DNA of 64,000 bases from Flavobacterium resistens (GCF_900182645.1 NZ_FXTA01000003.1:186001-250000); one strand, 5' to 3'; positions 8,436-17,016 are shown, numbered from the stretch's first letter. Notes: generated by a model not told the origin, from the letters alone. Numbers and translations are program-made.

Positions 8436-8902
8436 TGATTGTATTTAGAATTGAAAGAGAAAAGCATTTAAATACTACATTAACAGGAATTGGAGCATCA
8501 ATGACTGAAGGCTACAGATGGAACAGCCTTAATACACGCATCGTCTATACCGCCGATAGCAGAGCACTTGCAACACTTGAAGTGTCAGTACATTTAGATT
8601 TAAGCGAAGACTTACCGACGGATCGATTTTATGTAGAAATTGAAATTCCTGATGAAATCACAATACAAGAAGTACACTTAAATGATCTGCCAACTGAATG
8701 GAATTCTAAGCCACCAACTCTAATTACCCAGACAATTGGCGATGATTTTGTGTATTACAATGACGCCGCAGTTTTAAAAGTTCCGAGCGCTGTAGTACCA
8801 GAAGAATTTAATTATTTAATTAATCCAAATCACGAAGATGCTTCAAAAATCAAAATCATAAATACCAAAAAAATGACTTTTGATTCGAGAATAAAACAAT
8901 AA
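8435..8902 (+). CDS. RES-domain toxin (NAD+-consuming)
   Basis: A 155-residue RES-family toxin of normal length. Family residues are visible in FRIEREKH, GYRWNSLNTRIVYTADSRALATLEVSVHL (Arg, Tyr and Glu of the presumed active site, about 28-56) and the C-terminal region from VPSAVVPEEFNYLINPNH to FDSRIKQ, which carries the conserved Pro-Ser-x-Asn-Pro-type pattern. RES toxins phosphorolyse or degrade NAD+ when free of antitoxin. Its start overlaps the antitoxin stop codon by one base. No plasmid or phage genes are adjacent, so this is a chromosomal pair. Confidence 0.88.
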   Translation: MIVFRIEREKHLNTTLTGIGASMTEGYRWNSLNTRIVYTADSRALATLEVSVHLDLSEDLPTDRFYVEIEIPDEITIQEVHLNDLPTEWNSKPPTLITQTIGDDFVYYNDAAVLKVPSAVVPEEFNYLINPNHEDASKIKIINTKKMTFDSRIKQ

Positions 8903-8905
8903 ATT

Positions 8906-9751
8906 TTAGGCGCTAATTCGAATCGTCTTTCTAAACTCAGAAGGGCTATTTCCTTTTTGCTTCTTGAAAAACTTATTAAAGTGGCTTTCATCTGTAAAAC
9001 CAAATTCATACGCAATTTCATTAATGCGCTTATCGCTGAACTGCAAACGATGCTCAATCAGTTTCGTTTTATAATTACTGATATATTGTTGCATTGTTTC
9101 ATCAGCATGTTTTTTAAAATAGCGTCCTAAATACGTATTCGAAATTCCAAAATAATCACTTATAGATTCCGCTTTAATCTTCTCCGGATAATAAATATTC
9201 GTTTGAATATATTGCAAAATATCCATCGCTTTAGCTTCAGTTCCCACATTTACCTGTTCTGGCAAATACTTTGCAATATTTCTGGCAACAATAATGATAA
9301 GTGTATTTACTAATTGCTGAATCAACTCCTGATTGTAAACATCTTTATCCTGATGTTCACGGCAAATCGCTTCCACCATCACTTTCACCAAACATTTATC
9401 GGCGTCATTTTTTAAAATACAACCTGGCTGATGATTTGCATTTTGCAGAATATATTCCAATCGCTGAATATTTTCATTCTGTAAACTGGAATTCTTCAAA
9501 TAAATATCATTAAACCTTAAAAAGAAAAACTTCGTTTTGGTCTCAATCGTAAAATTGTGACAATCCTCCGGAGTTAATAAAAACATATGTCCGGCATCAT
9601 ATTCAAAAATATTTTTGTTGATGCACTGCGTTCCCGTCCCATTTAAAATATAAACCAATTCAAAAAAATTATGACGATCTCCAACATCCGGATATTCATC
9701 TAAAGTTTCAAAGGAAACGGTAAACGGTTCGTATAAATTTTCTTTTTTCAT
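8906..9751 (-). CDS. AraC-family transcriptional regulator
   Basis: A 281-residue regulator with an N-terminal cupin-like sensor domain (about 20-100, ELVYILNGTGTQCINKN, HMFLLTPEDCHNF) and a C-terminal double helix-turn-helix (about 185-278). The second helix signature is NEIAYEFGFTDESHFNKFFKKQKGNSPSEFRK. It is divergent from the aldo/keto reductase gene (118 nt between starts), which begins a run of redox genes, so control of that run is the natural inference. It converges on the RES toxin gene with only 3 nt between. Ligand unknown. Confidence 0.88.
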   Translation of the reverse strand: MKKENLYEPFTVSFETLDEYPDVGDRHNFFELVYILNGTGTQCINKNIFEYDAGHMFLLTPEDCHNFTIETKTKFFFLRFNDIYLKNSSLQNENIQRLEYILQNANHQPGCILKNDADKCLVKVMVEAICREHQDKDVYNQELIQQLVNTLIIIVARNIAKYLPEQVNVGTEAKAMDILQYIQTNIYYPEKIKAESISDYFGISNTYLGRYFKKHADETMQQYISNYKTKLIEHRLQFSDKRINEIAYEFGFTDESHFNKFFKKQKGNSPSEFRKTIRISA

Positions 9752-9773
9752 AAGTCTAAATTATTTGAAGTTG

Positions 9774-9835
9774 CAAATTTACATAAAAAAGACAAATATA
9801 TACAAGTTTATACTCTTAAAAATGGTATAATTTTG
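9774..9835. promoter_or_regulatory. Divergent promoter region, AraC regulator / redox cluster
   Basis: On the minus strand TAAATTTG (9781-9774) with TTG 21 nt upstream can drive the regulator. On the plus strand TAATTTTG (9828-9835) can drive the reductase but has no clear -33. The space between holds two TATAC/TTATAC copies (9800-9813) that could be half-sites for the regulator. Confidence 0.45.
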
Positions 9836-9869
9836 CCAAGTGAAATTTAAGATTTAAAAATACAACATT

Positions 9870-10856
9870 ATGGAATATAGAAAATTAGGCAATTCAGAAC
9901 TTCAATTATCAACCATAACTTACGGTGCTTTTGCCATTGGAGGAAATATGTGGGGCGGAAATGAAAAAGCAGATTCAATCGCTTCAGTTCACGCATCAAT
10001 CGACCACGGTGTTACTACAATCGATACCGCTCCTTTTTATGGTTTTGGTTTAAGCGAAGAAATGATTGGTGAAGCAATTAAGGGTCAGGATCGTTCAAAA
10101 ATTCAATTACTTACTAAATTTGGTTTAGTTTGGGACGGAAGCAATAACGGAAAAGGCGATTTCTTTTTCGACGCCGATGATAACGGAAAAAAACTTCCGA
10201 TTTACAAATATTCTTCAAAAGCAAACGTAATTAAAGAAGTTGAAGAAAGCTTAAAACGCCTTCAAACAGATTATATCGATTTACTGCAAATTCACTGGCC
10301 AGACTCCACTACTCCAATTTCTGAAACTATGGAAGCTGTTGAAACTTTAATTCAACAAGGAAAAATCAGAGCTTTTGGTGTAAGTAATTATAGCATTCCG
10401 CAAATTCAGGAAGCACAAAAAACAGTTCAAATTTCATCAAATCAGGTTGCATACAGCATGTTAAATCGTAAAATTGAAACCGATTTAATTCCGTTTACCG
10501 TAGCAGAAAACATCGGAATTATTGCTTACAGCCCAATGGAAAGAGGTTTGTTAACCGGGAAATACTTCACAGACAGCAAACTAAAAGAAAACGATCACAG
10601 AAATGGGTATTTCGGACAATTCGATCTTCAAAAAGTAAAAACTTTAATCGAAGAATTAAGTTCTTTGGCAAACGCAAAACACATTTCGATTTCGCAATTA
10701 GTGCTTCGCTGGACAACATTACAAAAAGGAATTGCAATAGTTTTAGCCGGCGCAAGAAACGCAGAACAAGCTATTTCAAACGCTAAAACAATGGATTTCG
10801 ATTTATCAGCTTCAGAATTGGAATTTATCAATCAGGCGATTTCAAAAATAAAATAA
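9870..10856 (+). CDS. Aldo/keto reductase
   Basis: A 328-residue cytoplasmic NADPH-dependent oxidoreductase with a TIM-barrel fold. Visible motifs are GVTTIDTAPFYGFGLSEEMIG (Asp and Tyr of the catalytic tetrad), QLLTKFGLVW (catalytic Lys), DLLQIHWPD (His region), IRAFGVSNYS and the C-terminal cofactor loop IVLAGARNAEQAISNA. Such enzymes reduce aldehydes, ketones or sugars. It is the first gene of a same-strand series with MdaB-like, ABM, quinone oxidoreductase and DUF3291 genes, though repeats in the 280-nt gap before mdaB may separate the transcripts. Confidence 0.92.
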   Translation: MEYRKLGNSELQLSTITYGAFAIGGNMWGGNEKADSIASVHASIDHGVTTIDTAPFYGFGLSEEMIGEAIKGQDRSKIQLLTKFGLVWDGSNNGKGDFFFDADDNGKKLPIYKYSSKANVIKEVEESLKRLQTDYIDLLQIHWPDSTTPISETMEAVETLIQQGKIRAFGVSNYSIPQIQEAQKTVQISSNQVAYSMLNRKIETDLIPFTVAENIGIIAYSPMERGLLTGKYFTDSKLKENDHRNGYFGQFDLQKVKTLIEELSSLANAKHISISQLVLRWTTLQKGIAIVLAGARNAEQAISNAKTMDFDLSASELEFINQAISKIK

Positions 10857-10866
10857 TTCTCTTTTT

Positions 10867-10974
10867 AAATACATAGAGACATAGTTCTTATTGCGCACAA
10901 AAGGTGTTTCACCTCCATTACCTAACATATTCAGCGCAATCTTGTCATTCCGAGAACTATGTTTCTATGTGTTT
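10867..10974. repeat. Palindromic repeat, CATAGAAACATAG family (copy 1)
   Basis: Arms 10867-10888 and 10953-10974 match at 20 of 22 positions (AAATACATAGAGACATAGTT against its inverse). Inner arms TTGCGC and GCGCAA continue the fold. A related copy lies at 20591-20733. Confidence 0.75.
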
Positions 10975-11008
10975 CAAAAAAATCTCAAAAAATTAAATAA
11001 TTAGAATT

Positions 11009-11111
11009 TGGGTGTGTTCGCCGCGGCGAATCGGGCTATCCTTTGCAATCTTTTGTATCTCGTTAAAAAACGAGACACAAAAGGATTTCCTCTACTATCC
11101 CTCACACATCC
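11009..11111. repeat. REP-like palindromic element (copy 1)
   Basis: Outer arms near GGGTGTG and CACACATCC enclose a strong inner stem (11050-11064 with 11069-11083: CTTTTGTaTCTCGTT against its inverse). The core CTTTTGT...ACAAAAGGAT and the CCGCGGC block recur in the element at 36884-36971. The element can be read through as an N-terminal extension of the mdaB-like gene, which I regard as false. Confidence 0.65.
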
Positions 11112-11137
11112 TGAATTCATCAGAACAAAAAAGTAAA

Positions 11138-11743
11138 ATGAAAAAGATATTTATAATTAACGGCGGACAAAAATTTGCTCATTCAGGTGGAAAATTCAAT
11201 CAAACAGTTCAGGACTGGACAGTTGAATTTCTTTCAAAAAACACAAATTACGAAATCAAAACAACACATATTGAAAGCAAAATCGATCTTCAGGAAGAAG
11301 TTGAAAAATTCGTTTGGGCAGATTTAATCATTTACCATACACCGGTTTGGTGGTTTCAAATCCCGAATCTTTTCAAAAAATACATTGATGATGTTTTTAC
11401 GCAAGGACACAACAACGGAATCTACAAAAGCGATGGAAGAAGCCGAGTAAATCCAGATATCAACTACGGAACTGGCGGACTTTTACATGGACGAAAATAT
11501 ATGCTTACAACAAGCTGGAACGCACCTGCAACCGCTTTTACACTTCCGGGAGAATTCTTCGAAGAAACTTCGGTTGATGATGGCGTAATGTTCGGTTTCC
11601 ATAAAATGAATAAATTCACTGGAATGGAAAAAGTAAACGGATTTCATTTTCATGATGTTGAAAAAGGCGCAACACCAGAAAATATTATTACCTTTAAAGA
11701 ACAGTATACCAAACACTTAGAAGAAACCTTTAAAACTTTATAA
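11138..11743 (+). CDS. NAD(P)H-dependent quinone reductase, MdaB-like
   Basis: A 201-residue flavodoxin-like oxidoreductase. The start at 11138 (MKKIFIINGGQKFAHSGG) is chosen because it begins with the first beta strand of the fold and gives the usual family length; a longer reading frame upstream only translates a repeat. The motif LIIYHTPVWWFQIPNLFKKYIDDVF (about 60-84) and the LTTSWNAP segment (about 125) are typical of MdaB/KefF-type enzymes, which reduce quinones by two electrons with FAD. The ABM gene follows after 2 nt, so they form an operon for quinone or drug detoxification. Confidence 0.88.
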   Translation: MKKIFIINGGQKFAHSGGKFNQTVQDWTVEFLSKNTNYEIKTTHIESKIDLQEEVEKFVWADLIIYHTPVWWFQIPNLFKKYIDDVFTQGHNNGIYKSDGRSRVNPDINYGTGGLLHGRKYMLTTSWNAPATAFTLPGEFFEETSVDDGVMFGFHKMNKFTGMEKVNGFHFHDVEKGATPENIITFKEQYTKHLEETFKTL

Positions 11744-11745
11744 TT

Positions 11746-12024
11746 ATGATATCAATTACCGCAATCATTAAAAGTAAAAAAGAGAATATTCAACAACTTC
11801 AAAGTTTATTGAACGACTTGGTTGTCGAAACTAGAAAAGAAGCAGCTTGTGTGCGTTATGATCTTCATCAATCTGAAAACGTTTTTATAATCTGGGAAGA
11901 ATGGAAAGATCAAACTGGCTTAGATCTTCACAACAATCAATCGCATTTACAGGATTTTATCAGCAAAAGCGAAAATTTTGTTTCTGCTCCTATTCAGGTT
12001 TACAAGACAGCACAAATTTTATAA
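11746..12024 (+). CDS. Antibiotic biosynthesis monooxygenase (ABM) domain protein
   Basis: A 92-residue single-domain protein with a ferredoxin-like fold: ISITAIIKSKKENIQQLQ at the start, the central EAACVRYDLHQSENVFIIWEEW, and the LDLHNNQSHLQDFI helix with conserved His residues. ABM proteins such as YgiN work with MdaB on quinols in E. coli, which fits the 2-nt spacing to the mdaB-like gene here. Cytoplasmic. Confidence 0.88.
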   Translation: MISITAIIKSKKENIQQLQSLLNDLVVETRKEAACVRYDLHQSENVFIIWEEWKDQTGLDLHNNQSHLQDFISKSENFVSAPIQVYKTAQIL

Positions 12025-12032
12025 TTAAATAT

Positions 12033-13010
12033 ATGAAAGCATTATTTACAAATACATACGAATCTGAGTTCGTAAAAACCGAAATAGCAAAACCTACTCC
12101 TAAAAAAGGAGAAGTTTTAGTTAAAATACATGCAAGCGGCGTAAATCCAATTGACAATAAAATAAGATTAGGACTTTCTCCTTATGCTTCACCTGTTTTA
12201 CCAGCTATATTAGGCACCGACCTTGCTGGAGTAATTGAAGAAATTGGCGAAGACGTAACCGTTTTTAAAGTCGGTGACGAAGTTTACGGACTTGCAGGAG
12301 GTGTTTTAGGTCTTCAGGGAACTTTAGCCGAATATACCGCTGTTGATGCCGACTTATTGGCCATAAAACCAAAAAACCTAAGCATGAAAGAAGCCGCGGG
12401 AATTCCGTTAGTGTTACTTACAGCCTGGGAAGGTTTAATTGATAGAGCAAAAGTTCAAAAAGGTGACAAAGTTTTGGTTCACGCGGGCGCAGGCGGCGTT
12501 GGACACATGGTAGTGCAACTTGCAAAAATTTTTGGTGCCGATGTATACGCAACCGTTTCTTCTCAAAAAGCAGAAATAGTAAAATCATACGGAGCAATTC
12601 CAATTGATAAAAACACAACAGTTGATGATTATGTAAATCAATACACAAACGGAAAAGGATTTGATATTATTTACGATACTATTGGCGGTCAAGCATTCGA
12701 TGATTCGTTAAAAGCCATTCGTCATTACGGACAAATCAGTAGTTGTTATGCTTTTGGAACTCATACTTTAGCAACAAGTTCACTTCGCAATGCAAGTATT
12801 CACGGTGTTTTTGTTTTACGTCCAATGATTGGCAACGAAGGAAGAAAACATCATGGTGATATTTTAAAAGAAACAACGAAATTTATTGAAGAAGGAAAAC
12901 TAAAACCACTAATTGATCCTAGAACATTCACTTTAGATAATGCAATGGAAGCGCACAAAGCTGTTAGTGACAATTCTGCTATTGGAAAAATTGTTATAGA
13001 TATAACGTAA
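12033..13010 (+). CDS. Zinc-independent quinone oxidoreductase (MDR superfamily)
   Basis: A 325-residue medium-chain dehydrogenase/reductase. The start at 12033 (MKALFTNTYESEF) gives the standard GroES-like N-terminal domain (KKGEVLVKIHASGVNPIDNK). The Rossmann domain shows VLVHAGAGGVGHMVVQLAK (about 148) and a GQISSCYAFG strand. The structural zinc cysteines of alcohol dehydrogenases are absent, which places it with NADPH:quinone or enone reductases. It follows the ABM gene after 8 nt, in the same operon. Confidence 0.88.
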   Translation: MKALFTNTYESEFVKTEIAKPTPKKGEVLVKIHASGVNPIDNKIRLGLSPYASPVLPAILGTDLAGVIEEIGEDVTVFKVGDEVYGLAGGVLGLQGTLAEYTAVDADLLAIKPKNLSMKEAAGIPLVLLTAWEGLIDRAKVQKGDKVLVHAGAGGVGHMVVQLAKIFGADVYATVSSQKAEIVKSYGAIPIDKNTTVDDYVNQYTNGKGFDIIYDTIGGQAFDDSLKAIRHYGQISSCYAFGTHTLATSSLRNASIHGVFVLRPMIGNEGRKHHGDILKETTKFIEEGKLKPLIDPRTFTLDNAMEAHKAVSDNSAIGKIVIDIT

Positions 13011-13070
13011 TTGTCCGAAATAATTATTCAGAAAAAAGCTAAATTGCTTCATATTCAGAAAAATATAAAA

Positions 13071-13529
13071 ATGAGCAGTTACCATCTTGCCGAAATTAAT
13101 ATTGCGAAAATGAAAGGAGTCGATATCAACGACCCAATCATGAAAGAATTTGTAGACAATTTAGATTTAGTAAATACTTTAGCCGAAAACAGCGAAGGTT
13201 TTATCTGGAGATTAAAAGACGATAGTTATAATGCCACAAGCCTGAATCCATATAATGATGAGCAAGTTATCATCAATGTATCAGTTTGGGAAAGCATTGA
13301 AACTTTGGAATATTATATGTACAAAACTTTTCACAGCGAATTTTTAAAGCGAAGAAAAGAATGGTTTCAGAAATTCGGAAAAGCGCATACAGCCATGTGG
13401 TGGATTCCAAAAGGACATATTCCAACGATGGAAGAAGCTGTTGAAAAATTAGATTATCTTCAGCAAAACGGTCCATCAGAATTAGTTTTCGATCTTCGAA
13501 ACAAATATCCGATGCCAGTTCACGCATAG
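13071..13529 (+). CDS. DUF3291-family protein
   Basis: A 152-residue protein starting at 13071 (MSSYHLAEINIAKMKG). A TTG at 13011 would add 20 residues that look like translated spacer. Features of the family are FVDNLDLVNTLAENSEGFIWRL (about 24-45), SVWESIETLEYYMYKTFH (about 70) and AMWWIPKGHIPTMEEAV (about 105). The fold is probably a dimeric alpha/beta barrel like ABM domains; no activity is established. It is the last gene of the redox cluster, 60 nt after the quinone oxidoreductase. Confidence 0.8.
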   Translation: MSSYHLAEINIAKMKGVDINDPIMKEFVDNLDLVNTLAENSEGFIWRLKDDSYNATSLNPYNDEQVIINVSVWESIETLEYYMYKTFHSEFLKRRKEWFQKFGKAHTAMWWIPKGHIPTMEEAVEKLDYLQQNGPSELVFDLRNKYPMPVHA

Positions 13530-13537
13530 TTTTTATA

Positions 13538-13635
13538 GCCACGAATTCACGAATTTATTTTTGAAAATCTATGCACAACGATTTTAAATTAATTCGTGAC
13601 CCGAGCGATAGCGAACAGGCGAAGCAATTCGTGGC
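13538..13635. repeat. GCCACGAATTCACGAATT repeat (copy 1), interrupted
   Basis: Left arm GCCACGAATTCACGAATT at 13538-13555. The inverse arm at about 13590-13635 is split: AATTCGTGA and AATTCGTGGC are separated by about 26 nt (ACCCGAGCGATAGCGAAC and following) that the other two copies (15430-15507, 40519-40626) do not have. Confidence 0.75.
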
Positions 13636-13644
13636 GAACAAAAA

Positions 13645-14352
13645 TTACTTTATTCCGCCAAAAGCCCCGAAACACATATTTTTGTGTAAAATTTCGACTT
13701 TTGAAAAACCTACTTTTTTCATCAAATCCAATTGATAATTCATAGATCTTGGGGAATCTTCTTTTTCAATATAATCTAAAACTTTCTGGCGATAATCAGC
13801 CCCTCCTATTCCTTCCAAATATTCGCCATAACGTTGCCAGGTATATTCATTTAATAATTCTGTGTCTTGAGTGATCAAATCCGAAATCATTAAACAACCT
13901 CCGGGTTTCAATAATTTAAACAATTTGATAAAAGTTGTTTCCCAATCGTTATCATCTCTCAAATGATGCAAAACTGCACCTGCCAAAATAATATCAAAAC
14001 TATTTTCTTTTAATTCCACTTCTCGAATATCGCCCTGTCTTATTTCAACTTTTCCATTTGTTTCCGCCGAAACTCTTTCAAAAGCACGATTTAACATTGG
14101 TAAACTCAAATCGACCAAAGTGCAATTTAAATCTGGCACTTTAGACAACATTTTTAAAGTATAATTTCCGGCTCCGCAGCCCACATCTAAAATAGTTGCA
14201 GCATTCGGAACAATTCGTCTTGAAGCTTCAGTTATTAATTCCAAAGAAATAGTTGCGTCGATTGTGGCCACTTGTCCTGTTTCTAGATTTGAAAATCGCT
14301 CGACATCATTGTCAAATCGTTCTTTTATTTCTGCAATAGTTGATTTTTTCAT
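13645..14352 (-). CDS. Class I SAM-dependent methyltransferase
   Basis: A 235-residue protein. Motif I is ATILDVGCGAGNYTLKML (about 70-88). The acidic ribose-binding position is in CTLVDLSLPML, motif II in FDIILAGAVLHHL (about 135) and motif III in LLKPGGCLMISDL (about 165). This is the UbiE/Methyltransf_25-like group; the substrate is not evident. It is divergent from the LysR regulator and convergent with the redox cluster, so LysR control is possible. Confidence 0.85.
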   Translation of the reverse strand: MKKSTIAEIKERFDNDVERFSNLETGQVATIDATISLELITEASRRIVPNAATILDVGCGAGNYTLKMLSKVPDLNCTLVDLSLPMLNRAFERVSAETNGKVEIRQGDIREVELKENSFDIILAGAVLHHLRDDNDWETTFIKLFKLLKPGGCLMISDLITQDTELLNEYTWQRYGEYLEGIGGADYRQKVLDYIEKEDSPRSMNYQLDLMKKVGFSKVEILHKNMCFGAFGGIK

Positions 14353-14371
14353 AGTCTTTGTTTTTTTTTAA

Positions 14372-14469
14372 TCTCTCGCAGATTTCGCTAATCTTTTGCT
14401 ATTATGGATTGGAAATATTATGGTTAGATGATTTTATCTAAATTAATAATCTGCTTTATCTGCGAGAGA
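14372..14469. repeat. Inverted repeat TCTCTCGCAGAT
   Basis: A perfect 12-bp inverted repeat (14372-14383 and 14458-14469) with a 74-nt AT-rich loop, in the gap between the divergent methyltransferase and LysR genes. It resembles the dispersed hairpins elsewhere in the window but has no second copy here. Confidence 0.6.
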
Positions 14470-14554
14470 CTTATTTTTTGTTTTTCAAAACTATTCTTTT
14501 CATAAATACTTTAAAAATACTATTTTTATCAATTAATAATACTTAAAAGGTATC

Positions 14555-15433
14555 ATGGAATTGCGTCACCTAAAATATTTTCTGGCTGTAGCCGAAGAAC
14601 TGAACTTTACTAAAGCTTCAGAAAAACTCTTTATTTCCCAGCCTCCGTTGAGTCGACAAATTGCAGAATTAGAAGAAGAACTTCAGGCGAAGCTTTTCAT
14701 CAGAAACAATAAAAAAGTAGAATTGACCGAAGCCGGAAAATATTTTGAAAAAGAAGTAAAAAACCTTTTCCAAAATCTTGAACGCATTTCTGTAAAGACA
14801 AAAAAGATAGCAGAAAACGTTTCAGGAGAATTCAGGATTGCTTATATCAGTTCGATTTATTCTTCTGTCATTTCAGAATTAATAAAACATCTGAAAGCGC
14901 AATTTCCATACGTAAATTTTAAACTTTTCGAGGTTTCAACAACAAAGCAAATCGATGCCTTAGAACAAGGAAAAATTGAAATGGGAATTATCAGATCACC
15001 AATTCAGTCTCCTAAAATAAAATCGCATTTATGGTTTAAAGATGGATTTTCATTGGTTTACAATAAAAAATCTGTTCAAATAAAATCGGAAAATGAGATT
15101 TTAAAATTGAAAGACGAAACATTTGTTTTCTTTAATAAAGATTATGCGCCACATTATCATGAAGTTTTATTGGAACTTTGCGCCTTTTATGGCTTTACGC
15201 CGAAGATAATTCACGAAGCGAATAATATCAATTCTATCGTACAATTAGTCAAAAATGGATTAGGAATTTCGATTGTTCCTTCGAATATTGCAAAGAATAA
15301 TCAAGATCCTGAAATTGATTTTATTGAATTGAAGAAAGTGAATCTTTTTACAAATGTTTCAATTATAACTTCAAAGGATGATGATTCTGAAATCACGCAA
15401 TCTGCTGTTGATTTTTTATTAAAAAAAGAATAG
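14555..15433 (+). CDS. LysR-family transcriptional regulator
   Basis: A 292-residue regulator. The N-terminal winged helix-turn-helix (1-60) shows MELRHLKYFLAVAEELNFTK and the family signature ISQPPLSRQIAELEEELQAKLF. A type 2 periplasmic-binding-like effector domain follows (about 90-290, SGEFRIAYISSIYSSVISELI). It is divergent from the methyltransferase gene, its likeliest target; effector unknown. Its stop codon lies inside the left arm of a GCCACGAATTCACGAATT repeat. Confidence 0.9.
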   Translation: MELRHLKYFLAVAEELNFTKASEKLFISQPPLSRQIAELEEELQAKLFIRNNKKVELTEAGKYFEKEVKNLFQNLERISVKTKKIAENVSGEFRIAYISSIYSSVISELIKHLKAQFPYVNFKLFEVSTTKQIDALEQGKIEMGIIRSPIQSPKIKSHLWFKDGFSLVYNKKSVQIKSENEILKLKDETFVFFNKDYAPHYHEVLLELCAFYGFTPKIIHEANNINSIVQLVKNGLGISIVPSNIAKNNQDPEIDFIELKKVNLFTNVSIITSKDDDSEITQSAVDFLLKKE

Positions 15434-15507
15434 CCACGAATTCACGAATTTAATTTTTTAAAATCTATGCATAGAGTTTTTATAATAATTCGTGAATTCG
15501 TGGCTAT
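15430..15507. repeat. GCCACGAATTCACGAATT repeat (copy 2), perfect
   Basis: A perfect 21-bp inverted repeat (15430-15450 and 15487-15507, starting ATAGCCACGAATTCACG). The LysR stop codon TAG is part of the left arm, so it can also act as a transcript-end hairpin. Confidence 0.8.
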
Positions 15508-15609
15508 AACAAAAAATCGTTACAATTTAGTACAGAAATCCACATAAGAAAAACAGAAGTTTTAAATACCTTAGCAAATTATAATCCCACTCAATAAAAA
15601 TCAATAAAA

Positions 15610-16896
15610 ATGGCTGAACAATCTTCAATTCAGTGTCCAAACTGCGGAACTCCTATCGATGTAAATGATGTTTTAAAACATCAGTTGGAAGATAGTATCC
15701 GTAAAGAATTTCAACAAAAAGCAAATATTCAAAACCGTGAATTAGAGCTTAAAAACGAACAATTGGAAAAAGCCAAAACGGAATTTGAAGCGAAGAAAAA
15801 ACAGGAAAATGAACTTTTCGCTGAACGTTTAGAGCGCGAGAAAAAAACAGCCGAAAAAGAAATATCCGAAAAACTAAAAGCTAAATTAGAAGAAGAAAAC
15901 AAAGATCGTTTGTTATTGATGGAAAAAGAACTCTCTGAGAAATCTGAAAAAATCAGAGAATTAAATAAAATGGAAGGTGAAATCGCAAAATTGCAACGCG
16001 AAAAACTGGAAATGAAAGATGCGATTCAGGCTGAAGCTGAAAAACAATTGAATGTACAATTAGGTTTGGAACGTGAAAAAATCAGAAAACAGGAAGATGA
16101 TAAAAACGAACTAAAATTCAAAGAACTTCAGAAACAGTTGGAAGAACAAAAAAAGCTGACTGAAGAAATGAAACGCAAGCAAGAACAAGGCTCAATGCAA
16201 TTGCAAGGTGAAGTAATGGAATTAGCGATTGAAGAATGGCTGGCTAACAACTTTCCGCTTGATAGTATTGACGAAATTAAAAAAGGAGCAAACGGCGCCG
16301 ACTGTCTGCAAGTTGTAAACACAAGAGAACATCAAAACTGCGGTTCTATTTATTACGAAAGCAAGAGAACAAAAGCGTTTCAGCCTTCATGGATTGAAAA
16401 ATTCAAAAACGATATCAGAACCAAAAGAGCAAATATTGGAGTTCTGGTTACCGAAGTTATGCCAAACGGAATGGAACGAATGGGAATGCGAGACGGAATC
16501 TGGATTTGTACGTATGAAGAATTTAAAGGCTTAAGTGCTGTTCTGCGTCAATCATTGATTCAGGTTAGTCAGGCAGTTCAGGCGCAAGAAAACAAAGGCG
16601 ATAAAATGTCGATGTTATATGATTTCCTAACAAGTAATGAATTCCGTTTACAAGTAGAAGGAATCGTAGAAGGCTTCACTCAAATGCAAAGCGATTTAGA
16701 TTCTGAAAAAAGAGCGATGCAAAGAATATGGAAACAACGTGAAAAACAAATTGAAAAAGTGGTTCACAATACTTTAGGAATGTATGGCTCCATTCGTGGC
16801 ATTGCCGGAAATGCAGTTCAAAGTGTAAAAGCTTTGGAATTGGATTTTATTGAAGGCAATGATGAAGAGGAAGGAACTAAAGAATTGTTCGAATAA
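15610..16896 (+). CDS. DUF2130 coiled-coil protein
   Basis: A 428-residue protein. A short N-terminal zinc-ribbon-like CPNCGTPIDV (about 9-18) and HQLEDSIRKEF lead into a long charged coiled coil (about 30-200, rich in K, E and Q). The C-terminal DUF2130 domain (about 205-400) contains GEVMELAIEEWLANNFPLD, IKKGANGADCLQVV and SWIEKFKNDIRTKRANIGVLVTEVMP. The ADC and ESKR positions resemble a PD-(D/E)xK-type core, but nuclease activity is unproven. Cytoplasmic. It stands alone and ends in a 32-bp perfect inverted repeat. Confidence 0.85.
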   Translation: MAEQSSIQCPNCGTPIDVNDVLKHQLEDSIRKEFQQKANIQNRELELKNEQLEKAKTEFEAKKKQENELFAERLEREKKTAEKEISEKLKAKLEEENKDRLLLMEKELSEKSEKIRELNKMEGEIAKLQREKLEMKDAIQAEAEKQLNVQLGLEREKIRKQEDDKNELKFKELQKQLEEQKKLTEEMKRKQEQGSMQLQGEVMELAIEEWLANNFPLDSIDEIKKGANGADCLQVVNTREHQNCGSIYYESKRTKAFQPSWIEKFKNDIRTKRANIGVLVTEVMPNGMERMGMRDGIWICTYEEFKGLSAVLRQSLIQVSQAVQAQENKGDKMSMLYDFLTSNEFRLQVEGIVEGFTQMQSDLDSEKRAMQRIWKQREKQIEKVVHNTLGMYGSIRGIAGNAVQSVKALELDFIEGNDEEEGTKELFE

Positions 16897-16908
16897 TTAA
16901 CCATAGTA

Positions 16909-17014
16909 TTGTCATTTCGACCGAAGGGAGAAATCACACAAGAAACTCCACAAAGAATATCTACAATCTTTGTCGATTAGCGTGTGTGATTTCTCCCTTC
17001 GGTCGAAATGACAA
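16909..17014. repeat. STTTCGA-type hairpin repeat (copy 1), bidirectional terminator position
   Basis: A perfect 32-bp inverted repeat (16909-16940 and 16983-17014; core GTCATTTCGACCGAAGGGAG) between two convergent genes, 2 nt from the META-protein stop codon. Related copies are at 37940-38041 and 57004-57105. Confidence 0.85.
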
Positions 17015-17016
17015 AA

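Noticed and set aside
11012..11137. N-terminal extension of the MdaB-like protein
   Set aside because: The extra 42 residues translate a REP-like element; the flavodoxin fold begins at the ATG at 11138.
13011..13070. TTG start for the DUF3291 protein
   Set aside because: The ATG at 13071 fits the domain start; the added residues look like spacer.
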